The notes under the pieces are model-generated. The model saw nothing but the letters and a program-made list of their open reading frames with translations. It searched no databases and was not told the DNA's origin. Position numbers and translations under genes: made by a program. 64,000 bases of DNA, taken from NCBI GenBank assembly GCA_964504565.1, contig CAZDEY010000001.1, positions 476,075-540,074 of the forward strand, written 5' to 3'. The stretch comes from Cesiribacter sp964504565. Its GTDB lineage: Bacteria > Bacteroidota > Bacteroidia > Cytophagales > Cyclobacteriaceae. Numbering within the stretch: position 1 is the stretch's first letter; every line of letters begins with the position of its first letter. This document shows, piece by piece, positions 1-8,692 of the stretch.

Positions 1-2990
1 GTAGCCGCGATATGGTAGAAAACTATATGGACTACACTAATGACGAGTGTATGAACATATTCACCAATGACCAAACCTTACGAATGCGTACGGTACTAAC
101 CCTAGCCGATCGCCGCCGCGAACTTTTGAGCAGTACTGTTCATTTAAACCCTAGCAGCCTGGATGCTACGATCACTAAAATTTATAATCCGGCTAACGAG
201 GTTTGCAGCAACACCTTTAGCCCGCAGATTGAAATCAGAAATTTGGGTACTTCTACCTTAACCAGTGCCACTATTACGTATTCGGTAGATGGGGGAAGCA
301 CAGCAACCTATAACTGGACCGGCTCTCTGGCAATTGCGGAGTCGGAAATTGTTAACCTTACCTCAGTTAGTGCTAGTGGTAGCGGTAGCCACACCTTTAC
401 GGCCACAATTAGTAATCCCAACGGCGGCTCAGATGAAAATTCGTTAAACAACGCGCTTACTGAAAATTTCTATACTGCCGGTAGCGGACAGGCTTTGCCT
501 TTTTACGAAGATTTTGAAAATGTAAGCCAATTTCCGTACGAACGCTGGAGCATTGATAACCCGGATGAATGTATAAGCTGGTCACACGCTTCTAACTTGG
601 TGAATAGCGAAGGGAACCGGAGTTCGGCTGCAGTGATGGGCTATTTTTACTACCCATCGGGCGTAACTACCCTGGATTATCTTAACCTGCCGGCTTTAGA
701 TTTAACTGCAACTAATAACATATCGCTGGAGTTTGATGTAGCCTACGCCCGCTCCCGAGCCGAGGCCCAAACCGGTTTGTACGTAGAAATATCTACCGAT
801 TGCGGCGCAACGTATACTACCGTTTACGGAAAAACCGGCAGTACGCTGGCTACCACCTCCGATCAGTCAGATATATTTGTGCCCAGTAATGCCAGCGAGT
901 GGCGGGCCGAATCAATTGATTTAAGTGCTTATGCTAATCAAACAGTTTTAATTCGGTTAGTTGGAAGATACTTCTACGGCAATAATATTTACGTTGATAA
1001 TCTGGTAATTAAAGAAGAGAAGCCGGAGATAAGCTTGGCAAGTACCGGGGCGGCAGTAACCGAAAGCAGCAGCAGTAGCGGAGATTGCCGCGGCTATACC
1101 GATTATTCTTATACTCTAACTATTGATAGCGCCCCGGCTACCGATGTTGAAGTGAACGTTACAACTACCAAAAGCACCGCCACCGAATCAGTAGACTATG
1201 ACATTGTGGGAGGACCTATAACCTTTGCTGCCGGTTCTACTGCCAATCAAACTCTTACCGTAAGGGTGTACGATGACGCCGCAATTGAGGAGCGGGAAGA
1301 ATTTATTCTTGGACTTTCAATAGCCAATGGTGCGGGAGAGGTTAGCCTGAACCCGGTCAAATCTAGCCTGGAATTTATACTATTCGATGATGACCAGGAA
1401 GCCCAAGGTAGTGTAACGCAAACAGATCTGTTTACTGAAACCTTTACCGGCGGACTAGACAATGCCGGTTGGGGTACCAGAACCTTTGGTGGCACTCGCG
1501 GTAATAATAATTGGACAATTAACGGTTCTTACGCGTTGATATCCGACGGCAGCGGTGCTCTTTCCTACAGTGGGACCAGTGCTTCACATCACGCTCTATT
1601 CTCTCCGGCCATTAATATATCCGGTACAAGCGAAGTAATTATTGAGTATGATGTGATAGGTAATGGCGAAATTTCAGGTAGTACGTTACGTGATTACGGG
1701 GTTTTATATTATTCCTTCAACGGGGCTAATTTCAACCCATTGCATACACTACAGGGCTATACAAGCTGGACGACATTGACCGAGAGCATATCAATTAATT
1801 CTAATACTACTATTTACTTGGCTTGGCTATGGGAAAACAACGGAACAGTAGCCAATAACCCGCCACTGGCTATAGATAATATAGTAGTTTACAGGCCCGA
1901 AAGCGCTGGTGACATACCAGAATCTTCGGTAACTTCTAGCAGTGTATACTTTGGTCCGTACGAAACAGTAAACGTTTACAGCCCGGATGGTGAGTTGGTA
2001 GCCACCCTGGAAAATACCAGCCAGTGGAACTATGGTTGCACCACCGTAGAGATTGACCGAAGCGGCACCAGTGCTACCGAATTCTGGAACGAGGGAGCCG
2101 CCCAAGCTCTCACTGATAAAACTATTACCATAACCCCTACCAACAACAGCTTAGTAGGCTCCTATAATATTACGCTATACTACACCGAAGCTGAGCTAGC
2201 CGGCTGGGAAACCGAAACCGGGAATAGTAGAAATAATATTCAGATGGCCAAAGTTAGCGGGGCTACCGTTAGCGATGTGGCCCCAGGCAGTATGCCGAAC
2301 GGAGCCTCCGGCAACGTTTCTAATGGAACACTCAGCAGATTTGGTGCATACTATAAACTAACAGCAAGATTTGCTACCGGCTTCTCCAGCTTTGGGGCCG
2401 GTATACCGGGCGATCCGCCGGTAACTACACTCCCGGTTGAACTATTCAGCTTTACGGCATCAGCTCCAGATTCAAACATTAAATTAGATTGGCAGTCAGC
2501 AACCGAAGAAAACGTATCGCACTATGAAGTTGAGCATAGCATCAATGGTCGTGATTTTGAGTATTTGACCTCAAAAGCAGCGGCAGGCAATAGCTCGACC
2601 CTTACCCGGTACGGCTATATGCATAAAAACCAGCCCTACGGCCTACACTACTACCGCCTGAAAATGGTTGATAATGATGGCAGCTACGAGTACAGCGAAA
2701 CCATCAACGTACAACAAACCTTAACTAATTATGCAGCGGCGGCTATTTTCCCCAACCCGGCAGAAAAGGGCGTGCCCACCAAGCTTACGCTGGAAGCTGA
2801 CCGAAACGAAAGTTTAACTATCAGAATCATGAATATTCACGGTACGGAAGTTCTTGCGCATACTGAAGAAGTAGCTAAGGGAGCTAATACGCTGCACCTG
2901 CGTACGCACCGCCTGGCGGCCGGTATGTATATAGTTGAGTTTACCAACAGCCAAAACCAGCGCCTGCAGCAAAAACTATTAATTAAATAA
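1..2990 (+). CDS. Secreted M43-type metalloprotease, C-terminal part, with T9SS type A sorting domain (5' partial)
   Basis: The frame is open to the window edge (S-R-D precede the first Met at 12), so this is the 3' part of a longer gene. The first residues, ENYMDYTNDECMNIFT followed by RM, match the end of the pappalysin/cytophagalysin (M43) zinc protease domain; the HExxH site would lie upstream of the window. There follow a CARDB/adhesion-like region, a jelly-roll-like domain with repeated W/D patches, a Calx-beta domain around residues 340-450 (ending EEREEF), a second jelly-roll-like domain (about 470-630), an FN3-like stretch (LDWQSATEENVSHYEVEHS) and a type IX secretion C-terminal domain over the last 80 residues (IFPNPAEKG ... 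LAAGMYIVEF ... KLLIK). The product is therefore exported by T9SS and attached to the surface or released. Family assignment of the protease rests only on the short remaining tail. Confidence 0.85.
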   Translation, partial: SRDMVENYMDYTNDECMNIFTNDQTLRMRTVLTLADRRRELLSSTVHLNPSSLDATITKIYNPANEVCSNTFSPQIEIRNLGTSTLTSATITYSVDGGSTATYNWTGSLAIAESEIVNLTSVSASGSGSHTFTATISNPNGGSDENSLNNALTENFYTAGSGQALPFYEDFENVSQFPYERWSIDNPDECISWSHASNLVNSEGNRSSAAVMGYFYYPSGVTTLDYLNLPALDLTATNNISLEFDVAYARSRAEAQTGLYVEISTDCGATYTTVYGKTGSTLATTSDQSDIFVPSNASEWRAESIDLSAYANQTVLIRLVGRYFYGNNIYVDNLVIKEEKPEISLASTGAAVTESSSSSGDCRGYTDYSYTLTIDSAPATDVEVNVTTTKSTATESVDYDIVGGPITFAAGSTANQTLTVRVYDDAAIEEREEFILGLSIANGAGEVSLNPVKSSLEFILFDDDQEAQGSVTQTDLFTETFTGGLDNAGWGTRTFGGTRGNNNWTINGSYALISDGSGALSYSGTSASHHALFSPAINISGTSEVIIEYDVIGNGEISGSTLRDYGVLYYSFNGANFNPLHTLQGYTSWTTLTESISINSNTTIYLAWLWENNGTVANNPPLAIDNIVVYRPESAGDIPESSVTSSSVYFGPYETVNVYSPDGELVATLENTSQWNYGCTTVEIDRSGTSATEFWNEGAAQALTDKTITITPTNNSLVGSYNITLYYTEAELAGWETETGNSRNNIQMAKVSGATVSDVAPGSMPNGASGNVSNGTLSRFGAYYKLTARFATGFSSFGAGIPGDPPVTTLPVELFSFTASAPDSNIKLDWQSATEENVSHYEVEHSINGRDFEYLTSKAAAGNSSTLTRYGYMHKNQPYGLHYYRLKMVDNDGSYEYSETINVQQTLTNYAAAAIFPNPAEKGVPTKLTLEADRNESLTIRIMNIHGTEVLAHTEEVAKGANTLHLRTHRLAAGMYIVEFTNSQNQRLQQKLLIK

Positions 2991-3088
2991 TATTACATCT
3001 TGTTATTTCCTGCCAATTAAACCGGGGTAAAGCAGGCTGGAGGGGATGATTTGGTGAAAAATTATACTTTGATTACCCTGTTCGCTAG

Positions 3089-3120
3089 AACGCCACTTTG
3101 CCATTGCAGGTGGTGTTTTT
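3089..3120 (+). terminator. Rho-independent terminator after the T9SS protease
   Basis: An 8-bp stem (AACGCCAC at 3089-3096 with GTGGTGTT at 3110-3117, one G-T pair) is followed by a T run. It lies between convergent genes and points with the plus-strand gene. Confidence 0.6.
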
Positions 3121-3122
3121 AT

Positions 3123-4190
3123 TTAGAATAGGCCAATTTGTCCGTTGCGGCGGAATGCCTGCAGATTGTAGGAAGGCATGCTCCGGCCAGCTAAAAATTT
3201 CTGTTTAGCTAGTTTAGCCATTTGGTGAATACTGTCAGCAATTGGGCCCTGCCCGCGCATGCGCCGCCCCCACTCCGAGTCGTTTAGTGTGCCTCCGTGC
3301 AGTTCTCTAATCTGGCTAAGCACCTTATCAGCTCTATCCGGAAATGCCTGTCGGAGCCAGGTTTCGAATATTGGGCCTACCTGGCCATTAAGCCTAACTA
3401 CAGTATGACCGGCCGCTACGGCTCCGTGTTCCGCTGCCTGTTTAATTAGCTCAAACACCTCGTGGTGGTTAAGGCTGGGTATTAGCGGGGCAGTCATAAC
3501 CCCAACGGGAATGCCAACCTCAGTTAATTCTTTAACGGTTTGAAGGCGGCGCTTGGCAGTAGTTGTACGAGGTTCAAGCTTTCTTCTAAGGTCTTCGTTG
3601 AGGGTAGTAAGGCTAATATATACGTGTACCAAACCTTCCTTCGCCAGCTTTTTCAAAATATCCAGATCTCGTAATATCAAACTGTTTTTGGTAATGATGC
3701 CAACCGGGTTTCCGTAGCGAAGACATACTTCCAGAATCTGTCGGGTAAGCTGGTACTTGCGTTCGGCCGGTTGGTAGCAGTCGGTATTGCCGCTAAGTGA
3801 AATAGCACTGGGCTTCCAGCCGGAAGAGTTAAAGGTTTTTTCCAGCACCTTAGCGGCGTTCTTCTTTACAATTATCTTGCTCTCGAAGTCCAGCCCGGCG
3901 CTGAACCCCCAGTATTCGTGTACGTTGCGGGCGTAGCAGTACACGCAGCCGTGTTCGCAGCCCTGGTAGGGGTTTACCGAGTGGGCAAACCCTAAATCGG
4001 GGCTGGTAACTTTATTGACTATTTGTTTAGGATGCTCAACGTAGAATTGGGTAGGGTGCGAGGGAGTAGGCAATTCATCGATCCCTTCCCAGTGCGCCAA
4101 AGTAGGCTGCTGAGCACTAAACCGGCTAACAGGATTGGTCTGAGCACCCCGGCCGTTTATAATCTCTTTATCGTATTCTTTAGTGTTCAT
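3123..4190 (-). CDS. PA0069-family radical SAM protein
   Basis: 355 aa. The N-terminal GRGAQTNPVSRF signature and the radical SAM cluster motif CEHGCVYC (C78, C82, C85, spacing C-x3-C-x2-C) place it in the PA0069/SplB-like radical SAM group. Downstream blocks typical of the family are visible (SLSGNTDCYQPAE, TKNSLILRDLD, ISLTTLNEDLRRKLEPRT). These enzymes bind a 4Fe-4S cluster and cleave S-adenosylmethionine; the substrate of this subgroup is not established, although relatives resemble spore photoproduct lyase. It is transcribed divergently from the DUF72 gene at 4274, with which PA0069-type genes are plausibly linked in DNA or redox maintenance (inference). Start is a clear ATG; length is normal for the family. 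Confidence 0.88.
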   Translation of the reverse strand: MNTKEYDKEIINGRGAQTNPVSRFSAQQPTLAHWEGIDELPTPSHPTQFYVEHPKQIVNKVTSPDLGFAHSVNPYQGCEHGCVYCYARNVHEYWGFSAGLDFESKIIVKKNAAKVLEKTFNSSGWKPSAISLSGNTDCYQPAERKYQLTRQILEVCLRYGNPVGIITKNSLILRDLDILKKLAKEGLVHVYISLTTLNEDLRRKLEPRTTTAKRRLQTVKELTEVGIPVGVMTAPLIPSLNHHEVFELIKQAAEHGAVAAGHTVVRLNGQVGPIFETWLRQAFPDRADKVLSQIRELHGGTLNDSEWGRRMRGQGPIADSIHQMAKLAKQKFLAGRSMPSYNLQAFRRNGQIGLF

Positions 4191-4273
4191 ACTAAAAATA
4201 TTACCAATTCTGAATTTAGCTAAAAATAGTAGTATTTCAGGAATTTAGCTACGGCCTTAGTAGTTTATAGGGT

Positions 4274-5173
4274 ATGCAATTTGGAAGAGTAACTGACCTG
4301 GCTGAAGTAAACTTTGAGCTGCCCCCGGCGCACCCGGCTACTGCTAACGTACTAGGTGGTACACCGGCCGCTTCACCTAATATATTTATAGGCTGTTCTG
4401 TCTGGAGTGATAGGAAATATAAAGGCCGGGTTTATCCACTTAAAACTCCGCAAAAGGAATTTTTAAATGCCTACGGCGAAGCTTTTTCTACAGTAGAACT
4501 AAACAGCACTCACTATAGCATACCCCACAGTGAACAAATAATAAAATGGCGCGATGCCGTACCGCCGGGTTTCCACTTTATGCCTAAGGTGCCGCAGTAC
4601 ATCAGCCACCGCCGCGACCCCCTGCAGCAAGCCGCTGCCTTAGATATATTTATTATAAGAATGGCGGAGTTAGAAGATAGGTTAGGGCCGATACTGTTGC
4701 AAATTCCGCATCATTTCGGCGCAGAGCATATTTCGGTACTGGAACAGTTTTTTCAGGTGTGGCCGGTCGATATGCGGTTAGTACTGGAAGTGCGTCACGA
4801 AGATTTGCTGAAGTCCGGCCCGGCGCAAGATGAGCTCTTTGGGCTGATGGAAAAGTATAACATTGGCTCGGCCATATCGGATGTAGCCGGGCGGCGTGAT
4901 GCCCTGCATATGCGCTTAAGCACGCCGGATTTGTTGCTCAGGTTTAACGGGCACAACCTGCACCCAACCGATTTTGCCCGAATGGATGCCTGGGCCGAGC
5001 AACTAGTAAACTGGCTACATAGTGGATTGCAAAGTGCCCACGTTTATATGCACCAGCCCGAACAAGAACTAAACGCCGACGCCGCCATCTACCTAATTAA
5101 AAAACTGAATAGTATGACTGGCCTGAAATTGAAAGAGCCAATATGGTACGTGCAACCGGAGCTCTTTGGGTAA
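4274..5173 (+). CDS. DUF72 family (YecE-like) protein
   Basis: 299 aa. The sequence GCSVWSDRKYKGRVYP near residue 40, followed by EFLNAYGEAFSTVELNSTHY, is the hallmark of the DUF72/YecE TIM-barrel-like family. Further conserved blocks include FHFMPKVPQYISH, LGPILLQIPHHFG and RLVLEVRHEDLL, and the HVYMHQPEQ segment near the C-terminus. The biochemical function of the family is unknown. The first 37 residues before the motif are longer than in many family members. No signal peptide is visible, so it should be cytoplasmic. It is divergent from the PA0069-type radical SAM gene across an 83-base gap that must hold both promoters. Confidence 0.88.
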   Translation: MQFGRVTDLAEVNFELPPAHPATANVLGGTPAASPNIFIGCSVWSDRKYKGRVYPLKTPQKEFLNAYGEAFSTVELNSTHYSIPHSEQIIKWRDAVPPGFHFMPKVPQYISHRRDPLQQAAALDIFIIRMAELEDRLGPILLQIPHHFGAEHISVLEQFFQVWPVDMRLVLEVRHEDLLKSGPAQDELFGLMEKYNIGSAISDVAGRRDALHMRLSTPDLLLRFNGHNLHPTDFARMDAWAEQLVNWLHSGLQSAHVYMHQPEQELNADAAIYLIKKLNSMTGLKLKEPIWYVQPELFG

Positions 5174-5568
5174 AGACTTTGTAATTAAGAATCGTAGCGA
5201 GACGCTATACTTAAAATATAGCCTTGGTGTTGATGGCAGTTTAAAATCCATCATATACCTATAGACAGTGGTGTGCAAATACCTTTATATTAATTAGAGG
5301 GATTGAGCAAGAGTTAAATTGATTTAAAAGGGAGTTGCAATAGAAGTAACCGGAGGCTAATAAAGATTCCCCTAGAACTACGCTATGCTGAGTAAATTCG
5401 AATGACGGCACTATTAAAAACCGTCATTCCCTGCCTTCCGGCAGGCAGGCCCAAATTTGTGTAGGTAACGAAACAAATTATAGGGGAATCTGCTAATTCA
5501 ATTGGTTAAAAACGCTTAATCTTGCGCAATATTGGAGCGCATACCATTTAGTATCTGATCTATTAGTA
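5174..5568. other. 395-base intergenic region
   Basis: No convincing ORF. It contains the palindromic MITE-like element at 5364-5491 described separately. The remainder is AT-rich and I see nothing else in it. Confidence 0.6.
5364..5491. repeat. 128-bp MITE-like element with terminal inverted repeats and internal hairpins
   Basis: Terminal perfect 11-bp inverted repeats AGATTCCCCTA (5364-5374) and TAGGGGAATCT (5481-5491) enclose two nested dyads: AATGACGG (5401-5408) with CCGTCATT (5421-5428), and CCTGCC (5430-5435) with GGCAGG (5440-5445) around a TTCC loop. No coding capacity. The layout suggests a non-autonomous mobile element or a long structured repeat; no flanking target-site duplication is obvious. 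Confidence 0.55.
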
Positions 5569-6678
5569 CTAAGGCATCATATCAATTCTTTCCCCTTCCA
5601 GCGTATACGCCTCACCCATCATAAAAGCAGTAGCGCAGGCGTGTACGGGCAAAATTCCTACTAAATCGCCTACCCTAAATTTATTCAAATTATTGGGAGG
5701 TAGCTCAATTATACCGTGCTCCTGCGAAACCTTGACAACCTTGGCACCAGCTAGCGGACTGCCCCAGCTTAGTTGCCCACCGGCGCTTTGGGCTATGGGT
5801 ACCGCTTGGCCATAGTACTGCCGGCCGTGGCCATCAATAAGGCTGTCTTTGCCTAATTGAATCCACCCGGCGTGTACTACCATGCGTTCTTTTTTAGCCT
5901 GAATTTCAACTACCGGAGCAGCCAGGCATATAGCAATATCATCGGCCTGGCAAGAACCTAAATTATACTGCACTAAATCGTAGTACACAAAATTGCCGGG
6001 GCGCAGGCTATGCAGGCCGTCGAACTTAGTGGCCAGGCTGCTGCCCGGGGTATCGCCTACCGAAAGTTTTAAATCAGGATAACTCCCTACAAAGGTTTCT
6101 TTAAGGGCTACCATGCGCTGGCGGGCGGTTTCAAACAGGCTTTTTACCTGCACCTGGCCACTGGCGTCGTAAGTTTCGCCCGGGTGAGTATAGAAGCCCA
6201 TAAAGTTTAGAGTAGAATAAGCTTTAGCTCGTTTCAGAATTTCTACCAGAACCCCCAAATCCTGATAATTAACCCCGGAACGGCCGTAACCTGCATCAAT
6301 TTCTATATAGAAATCAAGCGCGCTGGTAAGCTGGCTGCCCAAAGTATCTACTGCCTCGGGGCTGGTAACAAATACAGTTAGCCGAATTTTCTGAGCTAAG
6401 GAATTTAGCTGCTGTACGGCTCTAACGTTTACCGGAAAGGCTACGGTTATGTCATTCCAGCCGGCTAGGGCAAAATATTCGGCCATGGCCAGGGAGCTTA
6501 CGGTAATAGCGGTAACGCCTAGCTCGCGAAACCACTCACCAACCTGAGCCGACTGGTGGGTTTTGAAATGCGGAATTAATTCAAGCTTATGCTGCTGTGC
6601 TTTCTGCAGCATTCGTTGAATATTAGCCTTGCACTTTGCTTGGTTTAACAGAAGGGTAGGAGCCTGGATAGCCTGCAT
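5569..6678 (-). CDS. PLP-dependent D-threonine aldolase / D-serine dehydratase-like enzyme (DSD1 family)
   Basis: 369 aa. The N-terminal alanine-racemase-like barrel carries the PLP lysine in HFKTH (K39), and the C-terminal beta domain ends with VHACATA (H346, C348), the His/Cys pair that binds zinc or another metal in D-serine dehydratase and D-threonine aldolase relatives. Conserved IDAGYGRSG and GDTPGSS blocks fit PLP phosphate contacts. Expected activity is breakdown of a D-hydroxy amino acid such as D-threonine or D-serine; the exact substrate cannot be told from sequence. The stop is followed only by the intergenic repeat region; upstream, the SRPBCC gene ends 5 bases before the start, so both form an operon. 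Confidence 0.85.
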   Translation of the reverse strand: MQAIQAPTLLLNQAKCKANIQRMLQKAQQHKLELIPHFKTHQSAQVGEWFRELGVTAITVSSLAMAEYFALAGWNDITVAFPVNVRAVQQLNSLAQKIRLTVFVTSPEAVDTLGSQLTSALDFYIEIDAGYGRSGVNYQDLGVLVEILKRAKAYSTLNFMGFYTHPGETYDASGQVQVKSLFETARQRMVALKETFVGSYPDLKLSVGDTPGSSLATKFDGLHSLRPGNFVYYDLVQYNLGSCQADDIAICLAAPVVEIQAKKERMVVHAGWIQLGKDSLIDGHGRQYYGQAVPIAQSAGGQLSWGSPLAGAKVVKVSQEHGIIELPPNNLNKFRVGDLVGILPVHACATAFMMGEAYTLEGERIDMMP

Positions 6679-6683
6679 AAAAG

Positions 6684-7121
6684 TTAACTGAACTGCTTTT
6701 TATAGATCGGTTTTCGGTACAAAAACTGACCCAATATACCCGGATAAATCAACTTATCCAGCAAAGAACTTCCGGTTCGGTATACGGCATGGTCGGTAAT
6801 TTTGGTGCCGCCCCCGGGCAGGGCCGTAAGCAAATGCCGGTGCCGCCAATAAATAAGGGGTTTAGGCAATTCCATACCTTCATCTATAAAAAACCAGGTA
6901 GAATCGCTACTGCCGTGATCTGTAATTTTACTTACCCACTTTTGCCGGGCTACGCCAAAGTCCAGTTCCATACTTACAATGTCGCCGGTTTCGCAACCAT
7001 CGAACCGTTTTAGGTTTAACTTGGGGAAGGGCGGGGCCAGGGCTTCAAATAATTGTTGGTTAAATCCCCTGGCTACCTGGGCAATATCCTGTTTTACTTT
7101 AGTGTCTAGAATTAGTCGCAT
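6684..7121 (-). CDS. SRPBCC-fold ligand-binding protein
   Basis: 145 aa, no signal peptide. The alternating strand pattern with GDIVSMELDFG, the central KITDHGSSDSTWFF stretch and the end TKITDHAVYRTGSSLLDKLIYPGILGQFLY resemble small START/SRPBCC (ligand-binding, polyketide-cyclase-like) proteins common in Bacteroidota. No catalytic residues can be assigned. It is the first gene of a two-gene unit with the PLP enzyme (5-base gap), and is divergent from the HTH membrane protein at 7248. A ligand-carrier or hydrophobic-pocket function is inferred from the fold only. Confidence 0.6.
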   Translation of the reverse strand: MRLILDTKVKQDIAQVARGFNQQLFEALAPPFPKLNLKRFDGCETGDIVSMELDFGVARQKWVSKITDHGSSDSTWFFIDEGMELPKPLIYWRHRHLLTALPGGGTKITDHAVYRTGSSLLDKLIYPGILGQFLYRKPIYKKQFS

Positions 7122-7247
7122 ACGTTACAGCTTAACCCGCCAATTGGCCGCAATGTTGATTAAAATTTTGGGTGGCAGCACTTTGGCGGTATTTTGTCGC
7201 CCCGGCTTTCAGTAGTTTAGAGTATACTTGAGAAAAGAAAATTTAGC

Positions 7248-7793
7248 ATGAACGCCGAACAAATAAAAAACACCCGTACCCGATTAAAGCTTTCGCAAGA
7301 AGACCTAGCCGAGCGAATTGGTGTGAGTGTACGCACCTTGCAGCGTATAGAAAAAGGAGAAAGTGAACCACGTTATGACGTGCGAAATAAATTGGCTGAA
7401 GTATTGTGCCTAGAGCCTATTGAAAGCGAGGTAGAACGGCAGCCGGTAGACAATCTTCAGATTCTGCACTGGATAAACTTTTCGACCCTAGCTTATTTGG
7501 TTATTCCTTTGGCTAACTTACTACTACCCCTTATGCTTTACCATACTAAGGGCAGACAATTTGACAAAGATAGTCGGACAATAGCCAGGCGTGTACTTTG
7601 GGTTCAGCTTGCGTGGTCGGTGCTTGCCTACGGCTTCCTAATAACCTCGGTGCTGTCAAAAATTCTGCATTACTCCACTTTTGCTTATAGCCTTACTATA
7701 GCTATGGTACTGTATTGGCCGCTTAATTGGCTAATCATACTGTATTGGTTTTATAGAATACGAAGGGTAGGCCCTAAACTGGTTTTAGCGTAA
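7248..7793 (+). CDS. XRE-family HTH regulator with C-terminal membrane domain
   Basis: 181 aa. Residues about 5-58 form an XRE helix-turn-helix (TRLKLSQEDLAERIGVSVRTLQRIEKGESEP). Residues about 70-175 hold three hydrophobic helices of the DUF4870-like type, so the DNA-binding domain is tethered at the inner membrane. This architecture is frequent in Bacteroidota and is thought to couple envelope state to transcription, but targets are unknown. A TATACTTG sequence about 25 bases upstream of the ATG may be its -7 promoter box. It stands alone between divergent and convergent neighbours. Confidence 0.82.
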   Translation: MNAEQIKNTRTRLKLSQEDLAERIGVSVRTLQRIEKGESEPRYDVRNKLAEVLCLEPIESEVERQPVDNLQILHWINFSTLAYLVIPLANLLLPLMLYHTKGRQFDKDSRTIARRVLWVQLAWSVLAYGFLITSVLSKILHYSTFAYSLTIAMVLYWPLNWLIILYWFYRIRRVGPKLVLA

Positions 7794-7841
7794 AATTTAT
7801 ACCAAAGCAACTCACCGCGGCCAGGAGGCCCAGAATTACTT

Positions 7842-7865
7842 ATCGCTCGCCCGGAGGCGAGCGAT
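7842..7865. terminator. Hairpin between convergent genes
   Basis: Perfect 10-bp stem ATCGCTCGCC / GGCGAGCGAT around a CGGA loop. No T run, but its place between the convergent stops of the HTH gene and the AlkD-like gene suggests a shared terminator. Confidence 0.45.
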
Positions 7866-7869
7866 GGAG

Positions 7870-8577
7870 CTACACCTCAGCGCGCAAATAAGCTTGCCGT
7901 TCAGTTTCCGGCAGTTTTTCAATAGCGTAGCGCAGCATGGTGCGGGGCATAGTAGGGTAGTGTTCACGCAGAAATTCGTGCAGGGCTTCTTCGTTTCGTT
8001 TACCGGCTTCGCGCAGCATCCAGCCCGTAGCTTTATGTATAAGGTCATGCTGGTGGGTTTTTAAAGTTTCAGCCAGTGCAAAGGTATCGGCGTACTGATT
8101 TTTTCTTATAAAAGCTAAGGTGGCTACTATGGCAATTCGCTGCTGCCAGAGCTGACCCGAATGGGCTAAGGTGTGAAGATATTCTCGATTGCGGTTAAGC
8201 AACCAGTGGCCTAGCAGGTGGTGGGCGGTGCTATCCACCAAATCCCAGTTATTTACCCAGTTGAAGTTCCGGATATAGAAGTCTATATAGGCTTGCTGCT
8301 CTTCTTCGGTGCTAGATTTCTGATAACGCATGACCAGCATTAGCAAGCCGCATAGTCGCTCCTCGTGCCACTCACTGCGGATTAACAGTTCGGTTTCGGT
8401 TAGCTCTAGCATAAAAGTAAACTCTTTTACTACCTTTCTAACATCGGGTACGGCTACGCCCAGAAACTTATCGCCCTCGGCATATTGCCCCTTACCCGCC
8501 CTAAAGAAGCGCGGTGCTAAGGCCGCCCGTTTAGGGTTTACGTACTGACGGAGTTCTTTCTTTACTTGGGCTAACAC
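7870..8577 (-). CDS. DNA alkylation repair protein (AlkD-like HEAT-repeat glycosylase)
   Basis: 235 aa, the usual AlkD length. The protein is built of repeated helices (HEAT/ARM-like) and carries the conserved segment WVNNWDLVDSTAHHLLG at about 107-123, which in AlkD contributes the Trp and Asp of the active site, and KATGWMLREAGKRNEEAL in the C-terminal third. AlkD removes N3- and N7-alkylated purines from DNA without base flipping. The start used is GTG at 8577; no in-frame ATG lies near. Single gene, divergent from the MBOAT gene. Confidence 0.85.
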   Translation of the reverse strand: MLAQVKKELRQYVNPKRAALAPRFFRAGKGQYAEGDKFLGVAVPDVRKVVKEFTFMLELTETELLIRSEWHEERLCGLLMLVMRYQKSSTEEEQQAYIDFYIRNFNWVNNWDLVDSTAHHLLGHWLLNRNREYLHTLAHSGQLWQQRIAIVATLAFIRKNQYADTFALAETLKTHQHDLIHKATGWMLREAGKRNEEALHEFLREHYPTMPRTMLRYAIEKLPETERQAYLRAEV

Positions 8578-8692
8578 GGAAGCTTTAGGGTTACGGGTTT
8601 CGGCTAAAATAATAATTTAAGGCTATATTTCGGCTTCGGGAAGGTACAAGCTGGTTTCCGGCCGGCTAATTAGAGCTTCTGGCTAAGCATTC

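Noticed and set aside
7836..8064. Overlapping 66-70 aa ORFs on both strands
   Set aside because: They are out-of-frame shadows of the AlkD-like gene and of the hairpin behind it.
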